Assembly (NCBI GenBank): GCA_049889355.1
Contig: JBMHDN010000016.1
Coordinates: 71,485-135,484, forward strand
Length of the DNA: 64,000 bases
Direction of reading: 5' to 3'
Source: JBMHDN01 sp049889355
Lineage (GTDB): Bacteria; Pseudomonadota; Alphaproteobacteria; Puniceispirillales; Puniceispirillaceae
This document shows positions 8,564 to 16,871 of the stretch, in pieces. Within the stretch, counting starts at the first letter, position 1; every line of letters starts with the position of its first letter. The notes beneath the pieces are model-generated. The model was not told the origin of the DNA and searched no databases. It worked only from the letters and a program-made list of their open reading frames with translations. Position numbers and translations under genes: made by a program.

Positions 8564-10119
8564 GCCCTGTCAGCCCTTCTGAAACTGCACCCTCTGCAGA
8601 TAAACCACGTGCGCATCACAGCCCTGAGCTCTGCCGCTTTCACTTAGAGGCCGGGCACAACCAGATTATCTATCGCGAGATGCTGGCCGATACCCAGACC
8701 GCTGTTGGTGCGATGCTAAAGCTGGCAGATCAGCAAACCCATGCCTGTTTGCTGGAATCAGTGGAAGGCGGTGAGGTCAGAGGGCGTTTTTCAGTGATCG
8801 GGCTGGCCCCGGATTTGCTCTGGCAATGTAGGGATGGCGTGGCCTCAATCAATCGTACCCCTAAAGATGATGCGGCATTTGAGGTCGATAGCCGCGCACC
8901 GCTGGAATCGCTTAGAGCCCTGATGGCAGAAGCAGAAATGCCAGACACAGCCCCGCTGCCATCCATGGCAGCCGGCCTGTTTGGCTATTTTGGCTATGAT
9001 ATGATCCGTGAAATTGAAAATATTTCAGATCATAATGACCGCCAGATTGATGTTAGTGATGCGATGCTGATGCGGGTATCGCTGGTAGCGATTTTTGACA
9101 GGCTAAAAGACACCATTACGCTTGCCACCCAGATCAGGGCAGCTGAGCATACAGATGCCGATATGGCCTTTGCCGAAGCCAGCGCGCGCCTTGACAGGCT
9201 GGAAGCCCAGCTTAATGCAGGACTGCCTGTTGAACCAAAGCGTGATGTGCATGAGATACCGGCTGAACCGGCGGCAAATATGTCCAAAGAGACTTTTTTC
9301 AATATGGTGAAAAAGGCCAAGGATTATATCAAAGCGGGTGATATTTTCCAGGTGGTGCTCTCGCAGCGTTTCAGCTTTCCTTTCCGTCTGCCTTCGATGG
9401 ATTTATATCGCTCGCTGAGGCGGTTAAACCCCTCACCTTTCCTGTTTCATTTTAAATTAGGTGACCTGGCGATTGTTGGCTCAAGCCCTGAAATTCTGGT
9501 GCGCCTGCGTGATGGAGATGTAACCATCCGCCCTATCGCTGGCACCCGCAAACGCGGGGCAAATGCGGAAGAAGATCAGGCACAGGCCGATGATTTGCTC
9601 TCGGATATCAAAGAGCGCGCTGAACATCTGATGCTCCTTGATTTGGGACGCAATGATGTGGGGCGTGTCGCCAAAGCTGGCTCTGTGCACTTAACCTCAC
9701 AATTTGTTGTCGAATATTACAGTCATGTGATGCATATCGCCTCAGAAGTGGTGGGCAAAATCAGACCTCAGCTCGACGCGATTGACGCGCTGATTGCTGG
9801 CTTTCCGGCCGGTACTGTATCAGGGGCACCTAAAATACGAGCGATGAACATCATTGACGAGCTGGAACCTGATAAACGCGGCATCTATGCAGGGGCGATA
9901 GGCTATATTAGCGCGGCAGGCGAGCTTGATAGCTGTATTGCGCTGCGTACCGCGATCCTCCATCAGGGTCAGATGCATGTTCAGGCAGGTGCCGGTATTG
10001 TCTATGACAGTAAAGAGCAGGCTGAATTTGAAGAATGCCAAAATAAGGCACGCGCGCTGATCCGTGCCGCGAGTGAAGCGATGCGCCTTGCCAAGCAGTC
10101 AGCAGATAAGGCAGACTAA
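8560..10119 (+). CDS. trpE: Anthranilate synthase component I
   Basis: Chorismate-binding subunit that makes anthranilate, the first committed step of tryptophan synthesis. The 519 residues include the N-terminal feedback-site motif LLESVEGGEVRGRFS. The chorismate-binding core shows IAGTRKRGANAEED, LLDLGRNDVGRVAK, FPAGTVSGAPKIRAM and RGIYAGAIGYIS. The start overlaps the ppiD stop by 4 bases, so translation is probably coupled. In many alphaproteobacteria ppiD-trpE is followed by trpG, trpD and trpC. Here the next gene is an unrelated SPOR-domain protein, so the amidotransferase partner must be encoded elsewhere. Confidence 0.97.
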   Translation: MSPVSPSETAPSADKPRAHHSPELCRFHLEAGHNQIIYREMLADTQTAVGAMLKLADQQTHACLLESVEGGEVRGRFSVIGLAPDLLWQCRDGVASINRTPKDDAAFEVDSRAPLESLRALMAEAEMPDTAPLPSMAAGLFGYFGYDMIREIENISDHNDRQIDVSDAMLMRVSLVAIFDRLKDTITLATQIRAAEHTDADMAFAEASARLDRLEAQLNAGLPVEPKRDVHEIPAEPAANMSKETFFNMVKKAKDYIKAGDIFQVVLSQRFSFPFRLPSMDLYRSLRRLNPSPFLFHFKLGDLAIVGSSPEILVRLRDGDVTIRPIAGTRKRGANAEEDQAQADDLLSDIKERAEHLMLLDLGRNDVGRVAKAGSVHLTSQFVVEYYSHVMHIASEVVGKIRPQLDAIDALIAGFPAGTVSGAPKIRAMNIIDELEPDKRGIYAGAIGYISAAGELDSCIALRTAILHQGQMHVQAGAGIVYDSKEQAEFEECQNKARALIRAASEAMRLAKQSADKAD

Positions 10120-10144
10120 TTCGTCACTATCTGGCTACTGGTCT

Positions 10145-11419
10145 ATGGGTTTAGCGTCTATCGGAATGTTTGTTTTCACCTTGTCTCAAACGCGTTTTAC
10201 GAACTGGATTGCCGGTACATTCATGGCGGCGGCCTTGGTGATAATATCTGCATTATTTGGGTCTTCTACCCTGCTTATTCGCCCCGCTGCTGCACAATCG
10301 AGTCTGAATATTGAAAGCTGGACCAATTATGGGGCATTGGCTGAACAAGGCGCGCTCTGTGCTGGTTTTGCCTCTGTTATGGAAAGCCAGGATATTCTCT
10401 ATCCTGAATTGGGCCAACTCTGGTCAGAGAGACGTAAATTTTCAGGTGCGGTCATCCGCCGAGCCAGTGAAATGGAAAACGGCAGCCCGGCCAGCGGAGA
10501 CGCCATTGATAATCTCATCTCACAATATCGCCGGTGGCTGATTGTCAATCTGAGTGAAGCCAGTTCTACCTCATCTGAGGGCAGCTCATCTTTAGATATG
10601 TCCGTTGAACAAATGCGCGATATGCTGGCCTTGAATTGCCGATCATTATTCGCCTCTGCTGATGAAATCATCCTGAAACGATTTCCCAATTTGGCTTATC
10701 TCAGCGATGGGTCTGCTAGGCCACAAACAGCTGCATCAGACACGGCAAGGCAAGCACAAACAGACGCCCTCACAAAAGACATAAAGCAGCTGCAAAATGA
10801 GCTGGCATTGCTGCAAGATAAGGTTGTTGATTTACGCAAAGAGAACAGCAGCCTGAAAGGTGATAAGTCTGCTTTGCAGGAAATGCTGGCCGCAACCAGA
10901 CAAAATGCGGAAAATGAAATTGCCGCGCTGGAAACCGCCCGCAAGGCAGAGCAAAGCAATTTATCAACGCAGCTGAAAGATGCAAAGGACGCTCTAAAAG
11001 CCCAAAAACAGGCTGAACAAGAGCAGGCTAAACAAGAACAGGCTGAACAAGAGCAGGCAGCTGAACGCGCCAAAGCATCACAACGCGCCTCTATTGAGAT
11101 GCCCGCCCCTGCCAAGCCACAACCCAAAGCAAAGCCGCTGAAACCGGCAAAGAACATATCTGAGGATGAGCGGCTTTTCGTTGCACAGCTTGGTTCTTTT
11201 GGCAGTGATGACGCCGCCAGGAATGCGGCAGATATGCTGCGGACACGCAGCCCAAACCTGCTGGGGCGTCTTGAGCTGAGCATTGAGCCGCATAATCTGA
11301 GCAGTGGCGCCCAGCTTTATCGTGTGCTGACACCTGCGATGGCCAAAATACAGGTGATGCAAATCTGTGACAGCCTTTGGGCGGCTAAATTAGCATGTCT
11401 TGTTAAACGCCAGAACTGA
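10145..11419 (+). CDS. Exported coiled-coil protein with C-terminal SPOR domain
   Basis: Predicted exported protein of about 424 residues. An N-terminal hydrophobic segment ending in PAAAQSS looks like a signal peptide or anchor. A globular part of about 120 residues contains two cysteines (ALCAGF, ALNCRS). A long Gln/Glu/Lys/Ala-rich coiled coil follows (about 205-330), including three copies of a 5-residue Q-A-(E/K)-Q-E repeat. The C-terminus (about 345-424, LFVAQLGSFGSDDAARNAAD and VMQICDSLWAAKLACLV) resembles a SPOR domain, which binds denuded septal peptidoglycan. A role at the division site is inferred. The frame is open from a GTG at 10064 inside trpE. ATG 10145 is the first ATG but has no good ribosome-binding site, so the start is uncertain. 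Confidence 0.7.
   Translation: MGLASIGMFVFTLSQTRFTNWIAGTFMAAALVIISALFGSSTLLIRPAAAQSSLNIESWTNYGALAEQGALCAGFASVMESQDILYPELGQLWSERRKFSGAVIRRASEMENGSPASGDAIDNLISQYRRWLIVNLSEASSTSSEGSSSLDMSVEQMRDMLALNCRSLFASADEIILKRFPNLAYLSDGSARPQTAASDTARQAQTDALTKDIKQLQNELALLQDKVVDLRKENSSLKGDKSALQEMLAATRQNAENEIAALETARKAEQSNLSTQLKDAKDALKAQKQAEQEQAKQEQAEQEQAAERAKASQRASIEMPAPAKPQPKAKPLKPAKNISEDERLFVAQLGSFGSDDAARNAADMLRTRSPNLLGRLELSIEPHNLSSGAQLYRVLTPAMAKIQVMQICDSLWAAKLACLVKRQN
11009..11053. repeat. In-frame 15-bp tandem repeat, three copies
   Basis: Three near-identical 15-mers (CAGGCTGAACAAGAG and one variant) at 11009, 11024 and 11039. They encode the repeated pentapeptide of the coiled coil in the SPOR-domain protein. 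Copies 1 and 3 are identical. Confidence 0.8.
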
Positions 11420-11566
11420 TCAGCTGACACGCTAAGATAAGGTGATAAGGCGGATTTTGATTTTTCTTTGGCAATTTTTAATCCACAGCCTAAGATAACC
11501 CTCAATAAACATCAGACGTGGCGCTCACTTCAATATTTTTAAGAAGGCGCGTTCGGGGGAAGAGTG

Positions 11567-11851
11567 ATGACAATGACCAGAATTAAGCGTGCCGGTAAGG
11601 TTGCTGCTATCGGCCTTCTTTATGTTGCCTTAAGCAACGGTGCAGTGCTGGCCCAAAATAATGCCGATTTGGAAGTTGATAATAAGTCATTCACCGGTAT
11701 GACCAACAGCTTTACCAATGTTGTCAAAGATGGTCGGACATATTTTGAGAATTTTTTTGGCGCAGCTAAAGAGACAGGCAGCAATCTGGTTGATGATGGC
11801 AAAGTTATCTTTAATCGCGTTAAAAAACAGGTCCAAGACGCTATTAACTAA
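11567..11851 (+). CDS. Small exported protein of unknown function
   Basis: 94 residues, no family recognised. The N-terminus MTMTRIKRAGKVAAIGLLYVALSN...VLAQ looks like a Sec signal peptide cleaved after AVLAQ or nearby, leaving about 65 residues. The mature part is polar, rich in Asp/Asn/Lys, with an amphipathic C-terminal helix (VIFNRVKKQVQDAI). GGGGGA lies about 6 bases before the ATG at 11567, a strong translation signal. It stands between the SPOR gene and a LysE exporter gene. The gap of about 147 bases upstream could hold its own promoter. Function cannot be inferred. Confidence 0.7.
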   Translation: MTMTRIKRAGKVAAIGLLYVALSNGAVLAQNNADLEVDNKSFTGMTNSFTNVVKDGRTYFENFFGAAKETGSNLVDDGKVIFNRVKKQVQDAIN

Positions 11852-11889
11852 ACAATTCGCATTCTTTAGCCACTGTCAGACTGAGAGTC

Positions 11890-12486
11890 ATGGATCAAGC
11901 CAGCCTCTTTTCCTTTGCTGTTTTTGTCAGCATCGCTGCTTTTACACCAGGCCCTAACAATCTGATGCTCGCGGCCAGCGGCGTGAATTTCGGCTTTCGC
12001 CGGACCCTGCCTCATATGGTAGGGGTCACGGTTGGTTTTGGCAGTCTGGTGATTGGCTGTGCCTTTGGACTAGGCAGCTTATTCACGCTGTTCCCTGATT
12101 TGCTGTTTGGTTTAAAAATCCTGGCCTTTGGTTTTCTGGTCTATCTGGCTTGGAAAATCGCAACCGCTGGGCCAGCGCATATCCAAGAAGATGCCAAACC
12201 GATTTCATTTTTGACTGCCTTTGCCTTTCAATGGGTCAACCCCAAAGCCGTGATTGTGTCGGTGAGCGGGATGACCGCCTATCTGAACACAGATGAAGGG
12301 GTTCTGGCCGGCATGATCCCGCTTTTTTTGATTTATGTGTTATTCACCGCCTTATCGGTGATGACATGGGCCTATTTTGGGACGCTGATTGGGCGACTCC
12401 TGGCCAGTGATAAAGCCTATAAGCTGTTTAACCGGATGATGGCAGCCTTGCTGGTAGCGAGCCTGCTGCCGGTCATTTTGGGCTAA
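11890..12486 (+). CDS. LysE/RhtB family amino-acid exporter
   Basis: Inner-membrane exporter of the LysE superfamily, 198 residues with about six membrane segments. The family motif is present near residue 18 (AFTPGPNNLMLAASGVNFGF), followed by the VGVTVGFGSLVIGCAFGLG helix and FQWVNPKAVIVSVSGM. Substrate is not predictable; family members export basic or neutral amino acids and derivatives. It begins 38 bases after the small exported protein gene and may be cotranscribed. It converges with the EamA transporter gene on the minus strand. Confidence 0.88.
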   Translation: MDQASLFSFAVFVSIAAFTPGPNNLMLAASGVNFGFRRTLPHMVGVTVGFGSLVIGCAFGLGSLFTLFPDLLFGLKILAFGFLVYLAWKIATAGPAHIQEDAKPISFLTAFAFQWVNPKAVIVSVSGMTAYLNTDEGVLAGMIPLFLIYVLFTALSVMTWAYFGTLIGRLLASDKAYKLFNRMMAALLVASLLPVILG

Positions 12487-12488
12487 TG

Positions 12489-12525
12489 TTAAGGGCCCGT
12501 TTTAAGGGCCAGTAATAAGGGCCAG
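12489..12525. repeat. Imperfect triplicate of a TAAGGGCC unit
   Basis: TTAAGGGCC occurs at about 12489 and 12502, and TAAGGGCCAGT again near 12516, with periods of 13-14 bases. It lies immediately after the LysE-type gene stop codon, in the short convergent gap before the EamA gene. Confidence 0.6.
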
Positions 12526-12540
12526 TGTGAAGAGATGGGT

Positions 12541-13440
12541 CTAGGCTTGCTGGCGGCGAGGCTGGACCAGGAATAAGCCAAGACTCATCAAGGCAAAAGC
12601 CAGCCAAATCCAGAGGCTGTAGCGTTCTGAGAGCAGCAGCATAGACCATAAAATCCCGCTAGAGGTCGAGACATAAGCCGTCTGGGCCGCGAAAACAGGA
12701 CCGGCCACTGCCACCAAATAGATATAGCCAGAATAGGCGACGAAATGTGCCGCAGAGCTGGTGATGAGGGCGATATCCTCTGCATTGGGCGGCACAGCCA
12801 GCCAAAAGGCCTGGCCTGTGGCAAGAGCCATAAAACTGGCCAGTACCATGGTGAGGATTGAGGCCACAAAGAGTAAATCTAGCGGATGATAAGTGAGCCC
12901 CTTAAAATAGGTCAGAAAATTACCTTCACAGGCATAAAATAGCGAGGCCATCACCGCCACAGCCAAAAATGGCACCATCGCGCGATCTGGTAGGCTGGCC
13001 TCTGGCAGGAGGAGTGCACACATCGCCCCTGCCCCGCATAACAGCCCAGCCATACGCAGCCCCTCTATCTTCTCAAAGCGCATCAAAAGAGAAACCGGAT
13101 AAGCCAGAAGCGGGATCAGCGATATCATCAGGGCCATGACCCCTGCCGGCAATTTCGCCGCGGCAATAAAGCTGAAATAATTGGGCAGCAACGTGCCGAT
13201 AAACGCCACCATAATAGCGATACGATAACCATGTTTATCAAGCTGCAAGCGGCGCCTTAACACCAGCAATGCTATGCCGCAGAACAAAGCCAAAAATGCA
13301 GATTGCCAGGCGATAAGCCCAAAGCTGAGGCGGCCGCCTGAAACAGCGATTTTGGTAACCGCAATCGACAGGCCCCAAAACCCGCCTGCCATCAGCAACA
13401 GGAAAAAGGCCAGTAAAAAGGGAGAGGATAGACGTTGCAT
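12541..13440 (-). CDS. EamA/DMT family permease
   Basis: Drug/metabolite transporter superfamily inner-membrane protein, 299 residues from ATG 13440 (a GTG 4 codons upstream is possible; neither has a strong ribosome-binding site). About ten membrane segments are visible as two EamA repeats. The first half contains WGLSIAVTKIAVSGGRLSFG, the second begins near AMVPFLAVAVMASLFYACEG. The end is Arg-rich (LVQPRRQQA). Substrate unknown; relatives export amino acids, nucleosides or other metabolites. The gene is convergent with the LysE-type gene and divergent from the PhyH-type gene, with a gap of about 180 bases between them. Confidence 0.85.
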   Translation of the reverse strand: MQRLSSPFLLAFFLLLMAGGFWGLSIAVTKIAVSGGRLSFGLIAWQSAFLALFCGIALLVLRRRLQLDKHGYRIAIMVAFIGTLLPNYFSFIAAAKLPAGVMALMISLIPLLAYPVSLLMRFEKIEGLRMAGLLCGAGAMCALLLPEASLPDRAMVPFLAVAVMASLFYACEGNFLTYFKGLTYHPLDLLFVASILTMVLASFMALATGQAFWLAVPPNAEDIALITSSAAHFVAYSGYIYLVAVAGPVFAAQTAYVSTSSGILWSMLLLSERYSLWIWLAFALMSLGLFLVQPRRQQA

Positions 13441-13621
13441 ACCAAAAACCACCGCGCATTATTCAGCACCGCTCAATATAGCGATGTGAGCGCATTAATC
13501 TACCCGTTGCTGGGGGTGATTTTAAAATGCAACCTTGCCAAAACTGGCACTGCGCAAAAGCCGTGCTATGTTAAGATGATGAAAAGAGAAAAAAGATATC
13601 AGCAGCACAAAGAGGGATAAA

Positions 13622-14497
13622 ATGACAGGGACAGCGCGGCGGTTTCAATGGCAAAATCAGCTTGAACCAGAGATGGTGGATGCCTATCAGACAGATGGCT
13701 ATCTGATATTGGACGGGTTTGCCAGTAAAGCGCGCTGTTCAGCCTTGCTGGCGCGCACCAAACAACTGATTGACGGGTTTGATGCTGAAGCACAACGCGT
13801 TGTTTTCTCAGCTTCAGGGCAATCGCATGCCGCGAGCGACTATTTTATGGCGTCTGCTGGTAATATTTCCTTTTTCTTAGAAGCTGGCGCGGTGGATGAA
13901 CAAGGCGCGCTGATCAAACCCAAATCAGAGGCCGTGAATAAGATTGGGCATGCATTGCATGATCTCGACCCTTTATTTGATGCTTTTTCGCGCTCTGATG
14001 ATATGGCCATGCTGGCAAAGGGAGTCGGGTTTTCAGACCCGCTCTTGCTCCAGAGCATGGTGATCTGTAAACAGCCGCATATTGGCGGTGAGGTTAATCC
14101 ACATCAGGATTCCACCTTTTTACATACCACGCCTGAGAGTTGTGTTGGTTTTTGGCTGGCATTAGAAGATGCGACCATTGAAAATGGCTGTATGTGGGCC
14201 GAAGCTGGGGCACATAAACAGAGCCTACGTACCCGCTTTCACCGGTTGAGTGAGAGCGATAGCACCATGCAGATGAGCGTGCAGGATGACACACCTCTGC
14301 CAGATTGCACCACCCCTCTGCCAGCATCGCAAGGCACGCTGATCCTCCTCCATGGCCGCCTGCCGCATACCTCACCGACCAATAGCTCAGCCAAATCACG
14401 TTATGCCTATGCGCTGCATATGATAGACGGGGCGGCACATTATAGCCCTGATAACTGGCTGCAACGCCGTGATGATATGCCGTTGCGCGGGTTTTAA
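13622..14497 (+). CDS. Phytanoyl-CoA dioxygenase (PhyH) family protein, PHYHD1-like
   Basis: Fe(II)/2-oxoglutarate-dependent oxygenase, 291 residues. The double-stranded beta-helix iron ligands are visible: H-x-D in NPHQDSTFLHTTP (about residue 161) and the distal His in GRLPHTSPTNSSAKSRYAY, followed by the Arg that binds 2-oxoglutarate. The N-terminal segment DAYQTDGYLILDGF is typical. The overall pattern (CVGFWLALEDATIENGCMW) resembles the PHYHD1 subgroup, whose substrate is not settled. GAGGGAT precedes the ATG. The next gene starts 4 bases after its stop, so the two are probably cotranscribed. Confidence 0.85.
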   Translation: MTGTARRFQWQNQLEPEMVDAYQTDGYLILDGFASKARCSALLARTKQLIDGFDAEAQRVVFSASGQSHAASDYFMASAGNISFFLEAGAVDEQGALIKPKSEAVNKIGHALHDLDPLFDAFSRSDDMAMLAKGVGFSDPLLLQSMVICKQPHIGGEVNPHQDSTFLHTTPESCVGFWLALEDATIENGCMWAEAGAHKQSLRTRFHRLSESDSTMQMSVQDDTPLPDCTTPLPASQGTLILLHGRLPHTSPTNSSAKSRYAYALHMIDGAAHYSPDNWLQRRDDMPLRGF

Positions 14498-14501
14498 GCA
14501 T

Positions 14502-14750
14502 ATGGCGCGCCCTAACAAAGAGCTCCCTAACAAAGAGCTCCCTGCCAAAAAGCTAAATGAGAGCGAGATCAGCGAGATCATTGAAATGGCTTTATCTGAC
14601 CATACTGCTTTTGCGCAGATAGAACAGCTTTATGGCTTGCGTGAAAAAGAGGTGAAAGCCCTGATGCGCAGTCAGCTGAAAACAGGCAGCTATCAGGCCT
14701 GGCGCAAAAGAGTGCGCCAATTCTCAGATCGGCGCGCGCATTATAAATAG
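14502..14750 (+). CDS. DUF2805 / TIGR03643-type small protein
   Basis: 82-residue cytoplasmic protein. The core LNESEISEIIEMALSDHT, then EQLYGLREKEVKALMRSQLK and YQAWRKRV, matches my recollection of the DUF2805 family. That family has a helix-turn-helix-like look, is uncharacterised, and is common in marine bacteria. The N-terminal leader contains two copies of NKELP, made by a 15-bp tandem duplication. ATG 14502 lies 5 bases after the dioxygenase stop; an in-frame GTG/ATG further upstream would overlap that gene. Transcription ends at the hairpin 20 bases downstream. Confidence 0.75.
   Translation: MARPNKELPNKELPAKKLNESEISEIIEMALSDHTAFAQIEQLYGLREKEVKALMRSQLKTGSYQAWRKRVRQFSDRRAHYK
14510..14539. 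repeat. Perfect 15-bp tandem duplication
   Basis: CCCTAACAAAGAGCT at 14510-14524 repeated exactly at 14525-14539 and followed by a third partial copy. It lies in frame at the start of the DUF2805-type gene and adds one NKELP unit. Confidence 0.9.
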
Positions 14751-14768
14751 AGCTGAAAAGACGATATG

Positions 14769-14810
14769 AAAAAAGGCCAAGTGATAACACAAGGCCTTTT
14801 TGTTTTTTTT
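14769..14810. terminator. Bidirectional Rho-independent terminator
   Basis: Stem AAAAAGGCC / GGCCTTTTT (about 14770-14778 with 14793-14801). An inner GTG/CAC pair surrounds an ATAA loop. T-runs occur on both strands (TGTTTTTTTT on plus; the A-run gives T on minus). It serves the DUF2805-type gene and the convergent secreted-protein gene ending at 14825. Confidence 0.88.
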
Positions 14811-14824
14811 CAGAGCGAAGATGC

Positions 14825-15430
14825 TTAGTTTGCAATCACGCTAATGGTGATTTCCGGAATCCCAGGATAGAAGGTACCACCAACACATAAGGCCGCTTCC
14901 TGCGTAGCAAAATCCACCTGCACCTGAGGCAGTGACCCTGCCTTTGAGATAGCCAGCGGTGTGGACAATTCATGTACATGTTCAAAGGCTGTGTTGCCGG
15001 TATTCCATGTGATGCCAAAGGTGCTGTTATTATTGGCCAAGGTCGCATCAAAAGTAGCGTTACTGGTATAGGTGTGATTGGCATCTGTTACAGCCGTGGT
15101 GCATCCTGTCACGGCCGCCGCAGAATAGGTCAATTCATTATCAATGGTTGTGCGAACATGGGTGTAGATACCTGCTGGCACATCATCGAGACTAGCATAT
15201 TCACCAACTGCCGCGCCCACACCCGCTGCGGCAATATCAAATGACTGCACAGAAGAGGCTACAACAACAGGATTTGAACAAGATGAGGTTGTGCATAATT
15301 CAACCTTTTGAATTTCCACCTCATATTTGCTGGCCGGGTGACATGTTGTTGCGGTTTGCACAAAGCAAGCCGCCATGGCACCTGTTGAAATAAGGCTGAA
15401 AGCGCCTATAAGAAGAATTTTTTTCAACAT
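14825..15430 (-). CDS. Secreted Cys-containing protein, partner of the beta-barrel gene (module A)
   Basis: 201 residues with a clear Sec signal peptide (MLKKILLIGAFSLISTGAMA, cleavage before ACF). No known family recognised. The mature part is Ala/Thr/Val-rich with seven cysteines (for example KVELCTTSSC) and alternating beta-strand character. It shares landmarks with the 310-residue protein at 21906-22838: a Cys-rich start, a (G/T)-x-YTH-x-x-x-x-I segment, a TPL segment followed by a hydrophobic beta stretch, and a PE(I/F)-x-I ending. I infer they are distant paralogues. Its ATG overlaps the barrel stop (TGATG), so translation is coupled. A periplasmic or cell-surface role with the barrel is inferred. 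Confidence 0.75.
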   Translation of the reverse strand: MLKKILLIGAFSLISTGAMAACFVQTATTCHPASKYEVEIQKVELCTTSSCSNPVVVASSVQSFDIAAAGVGAAVGEYASLDDVPAGIYTHVRTTIDNELTYSAAAVTGCTTAVTDANHTYTSNATFDATLANNNSTFGITWNTGNTAFEHVHELSTPLAISKAGSLPQVQVDFATQEAALCVGGTFYPGIPEITISVIAN

Positions 15431-16266
15431 CAGTTTGATCTCCCAATTACGACGCCGCCACGTGTCTGAACAACAATGTTATTATTGCGGACAACCTTAT
15501 CAAGCAAATGGTCTCTGAGGTTGCGCTCACCTGCCTCACCCACGGTCTCACCATCGGCCAGCGTAGCGGTGATGCCATTGCCTGCATGACCATTGAGGTT
15601 GTAAGTCAGCTTTACAAAATTATCAGTCCCCTGATAATTATTGTCATCAGCACCGACTTCAAAAGAGAGCTGATTGGTCAGATTACCAAGCAATGTCAGG
15701 CGTGACCCTGAAATATCGTCAAAATCTTTCAAAGCTTCCCACTTATAGCCTGTGGCCTGAAGGCGCATCCATGGCAGATAAGGCATAGGCATATCGAGGC
15801 TGAAATCATAACCATCAAGTGCTGACTGATAGGTGGTTACCGCACCGCTCACCTTTTTCTTTTCATTGGACAGCGCTGAATAAATGTTGGCGCGCAAACT
15901 ATAACGCTTGCCAATGGCTTCTAAGCCTAAGCTGGCCCGACGGTGATCATATTCAGTCGTCGCATCATAAAAGGCGTTGATACCGTAAATGATATTCTCG
16001 TCATCTGCCAAATTACGATAGCCGATACCCACATTGATGGTTTCATCTGAATTCTGGCTGGCCAAACGCCCCTGGAAGAAAACAGTGTGTTTCAATGTTT
16101 CAGCTGTCTGGCTGATAGGCTGGATTGTTTCAATCTCAAAGGCTGCATCGCCATCTTGTGTGTCAGACACAGACACGCTTGTGCGGCCCAGCATATCAAG
16201 CCCATCTGCCCATACCGGACTTGCCAGCATCACACCGCAAGCACAGCTTAAAATAAATTTCTTCAT
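15430..16266 (-). CDS. Inverse-autotransporter-type outer-membrane beta-barrel without passenger (module A)
   Basis: 278 residues from ATG 16266, which has GAGGTG about 7 bases upstream (a GTG at 16275 is less likely). The signal peptide MKKFILSCACGVMLASPVWA is followed by a barrel region. That region carries the intimin/invasin beta-domain signature: INVGIGYRNLADDENIIYGI, NAFYDATTEYDHRRASLGLE, then YSLRANIYSAL, DGYDFSLDMPMPYLPW and LQATGYKWEAL. In classic inverse autotransporters a long Ig-like passenger follows the barrel. Here the protein ends about 60 residues after it (GGVVIGRSN), and a separate secreted protein is encoded next. A homologous barrel lies at 20994-21896. Confidence 0.8.
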   Translation of the reverse strand: MKKFILSCACGVMLASPVWADGLDMLGRTSVSVSDTQDGDAAFEIETIQPISQTAETLKHTVFFQGRLASQNSDETINVGIGYRNLADDENIIYGINAFYDATTEYDHRRASLGLEAIGKRYSLRANIYSALSNEKKKVSGAVTTYQSALDGYDFSLDMPMPYLPWMRLQATGYKWEALKDFDDISGSRLTLLGNLTNQLSFEVGADDNNYQGTDNFVKLTYNLNGHAGNGITATLADGETVGEAGERNLRDHLLDKVVRNNNIVVQTRGGVVIGRSN

Positions 16267-16290
16267 ACCGATCACCTCATCATTATGAAC

Positions 16291-16354
16291 TGACCTATTT
16301 CTAGAGAAAAATGAGCCTAAAATAAATGAAAAACTTATTTAGGGTATGCTCATA
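16291..16354 (-). promoter_or_regulatory. Shared upstream motif pair, module A
   Basis: On the minus strand the palindrome-like TATGAGCATA (16345-16354) is followed by AAATAGGTCA (16291-16300), 25 bases before the barrel start codon. Both 10-mers recur, in the same order and orientation, upstream of the paralogous module at 22872-22923. This suggests a common promoter or operator, possibly for the nearby Lrp/AsnC regulator (inference). Confidence 0.55.
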
Positions 16355-16428
16355 GATTGACTGTCCTAACCTGCGCAATGACACTCTAACCCTGACGCGT
16401 TGAGGGGTGTTTATGAAAAATATCTGTG

Positions 16429-16477
16429 AGGTAATATCTTCTGGCAGGTAATATATTCTGGCAGGTATATCTTAGGC
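16429..16477. repeat. 17-bp tandem repeat, 2 copies plus a partial
   Basis: AGGTAATATCTTCTGGC (16429-16445) is followed by a one-mismatch copy (16446-16462) and a shortened third (from 16463). It lies directly after the stop of the SnoaL-like gene, which ends at 16482 on the minus strand. Confidence 0.85.
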
Positions 16478-16481
16478 CAGC

Positions 16482-16859
16482 TTACTGTGCGGCGAATGAT
16501 GAACGCATTTTGGCTGCCCAATGGCCGTCTTCTTTTGTGACCACCCATAAAGAGCGAAACCGATTAATGATGTCATTATTCACATCATATCGGATGATTT
16601 CAGCATCCAGATGCACTTTAGTATCGCTGTCTGCCATCACTTTGATATCGTGAAAGGCAGAATGATGCCACGCCCCTCCTGCCCGCTTTTTAAAATCAGT
16701 AAAATAGCTTTCTGGCGTGGGCCAGAGCTTTAATTCAGCGGCACTGAGCCGGATATGCGGAAAATGCATGGTTTTTTGCAGCGCGGCCTCATCATGTGCA
16801 TTCAGCGCTATGATATGGTTATCCAGCACCGCCAGCGCATTTTTCACTGAATCTGACAT
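16482..16859 (-). CDS. SnoaL/NTF2-like domain protein (DUF4440-like)
   Basis: 125-residue soluble protein with the cone-fold look of NTF2-like proteins: an N-terminal helix (NALAVLDNHIIALNAHDEAAL), a MHFPHIRLS segment, a YFTDFKKR helix, then alternating strands ending RFRSLWVVTKEDGHWAAKMRSS. Members act as small hydrolases, isomerases or accessory domains; no catalytic assignment is possible. AAGGGA lies 7 bases before the ATG. It follows the LigI-like hydrolase gene by 12 bases, so both probably act on the same compound. Confidence 0.7.
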   Translation of the reverse strand: MSDSVKNALAVLDNHIIALNAHDEAALQKTMHFPHIRLSAAELKLWPTPESYFTDFKKRAGGAWHHSAFHDIKVMADSDTKVHLDAEIIRYDVNNDIINRFRSLWVVTKEDGHWAAKMRSSFAAQ

Positions 16860-16871
16860 AATATCCCTTTC

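Noticed and set aside
10696..11283. 195-residue minus-strand frame
   Set aside because: Antisense to the coiled-coil/SPOR gene. The Ser/Cys/Phe-rich product is the usual shadow of Lys/Gln/Ala-rich coding sequence.
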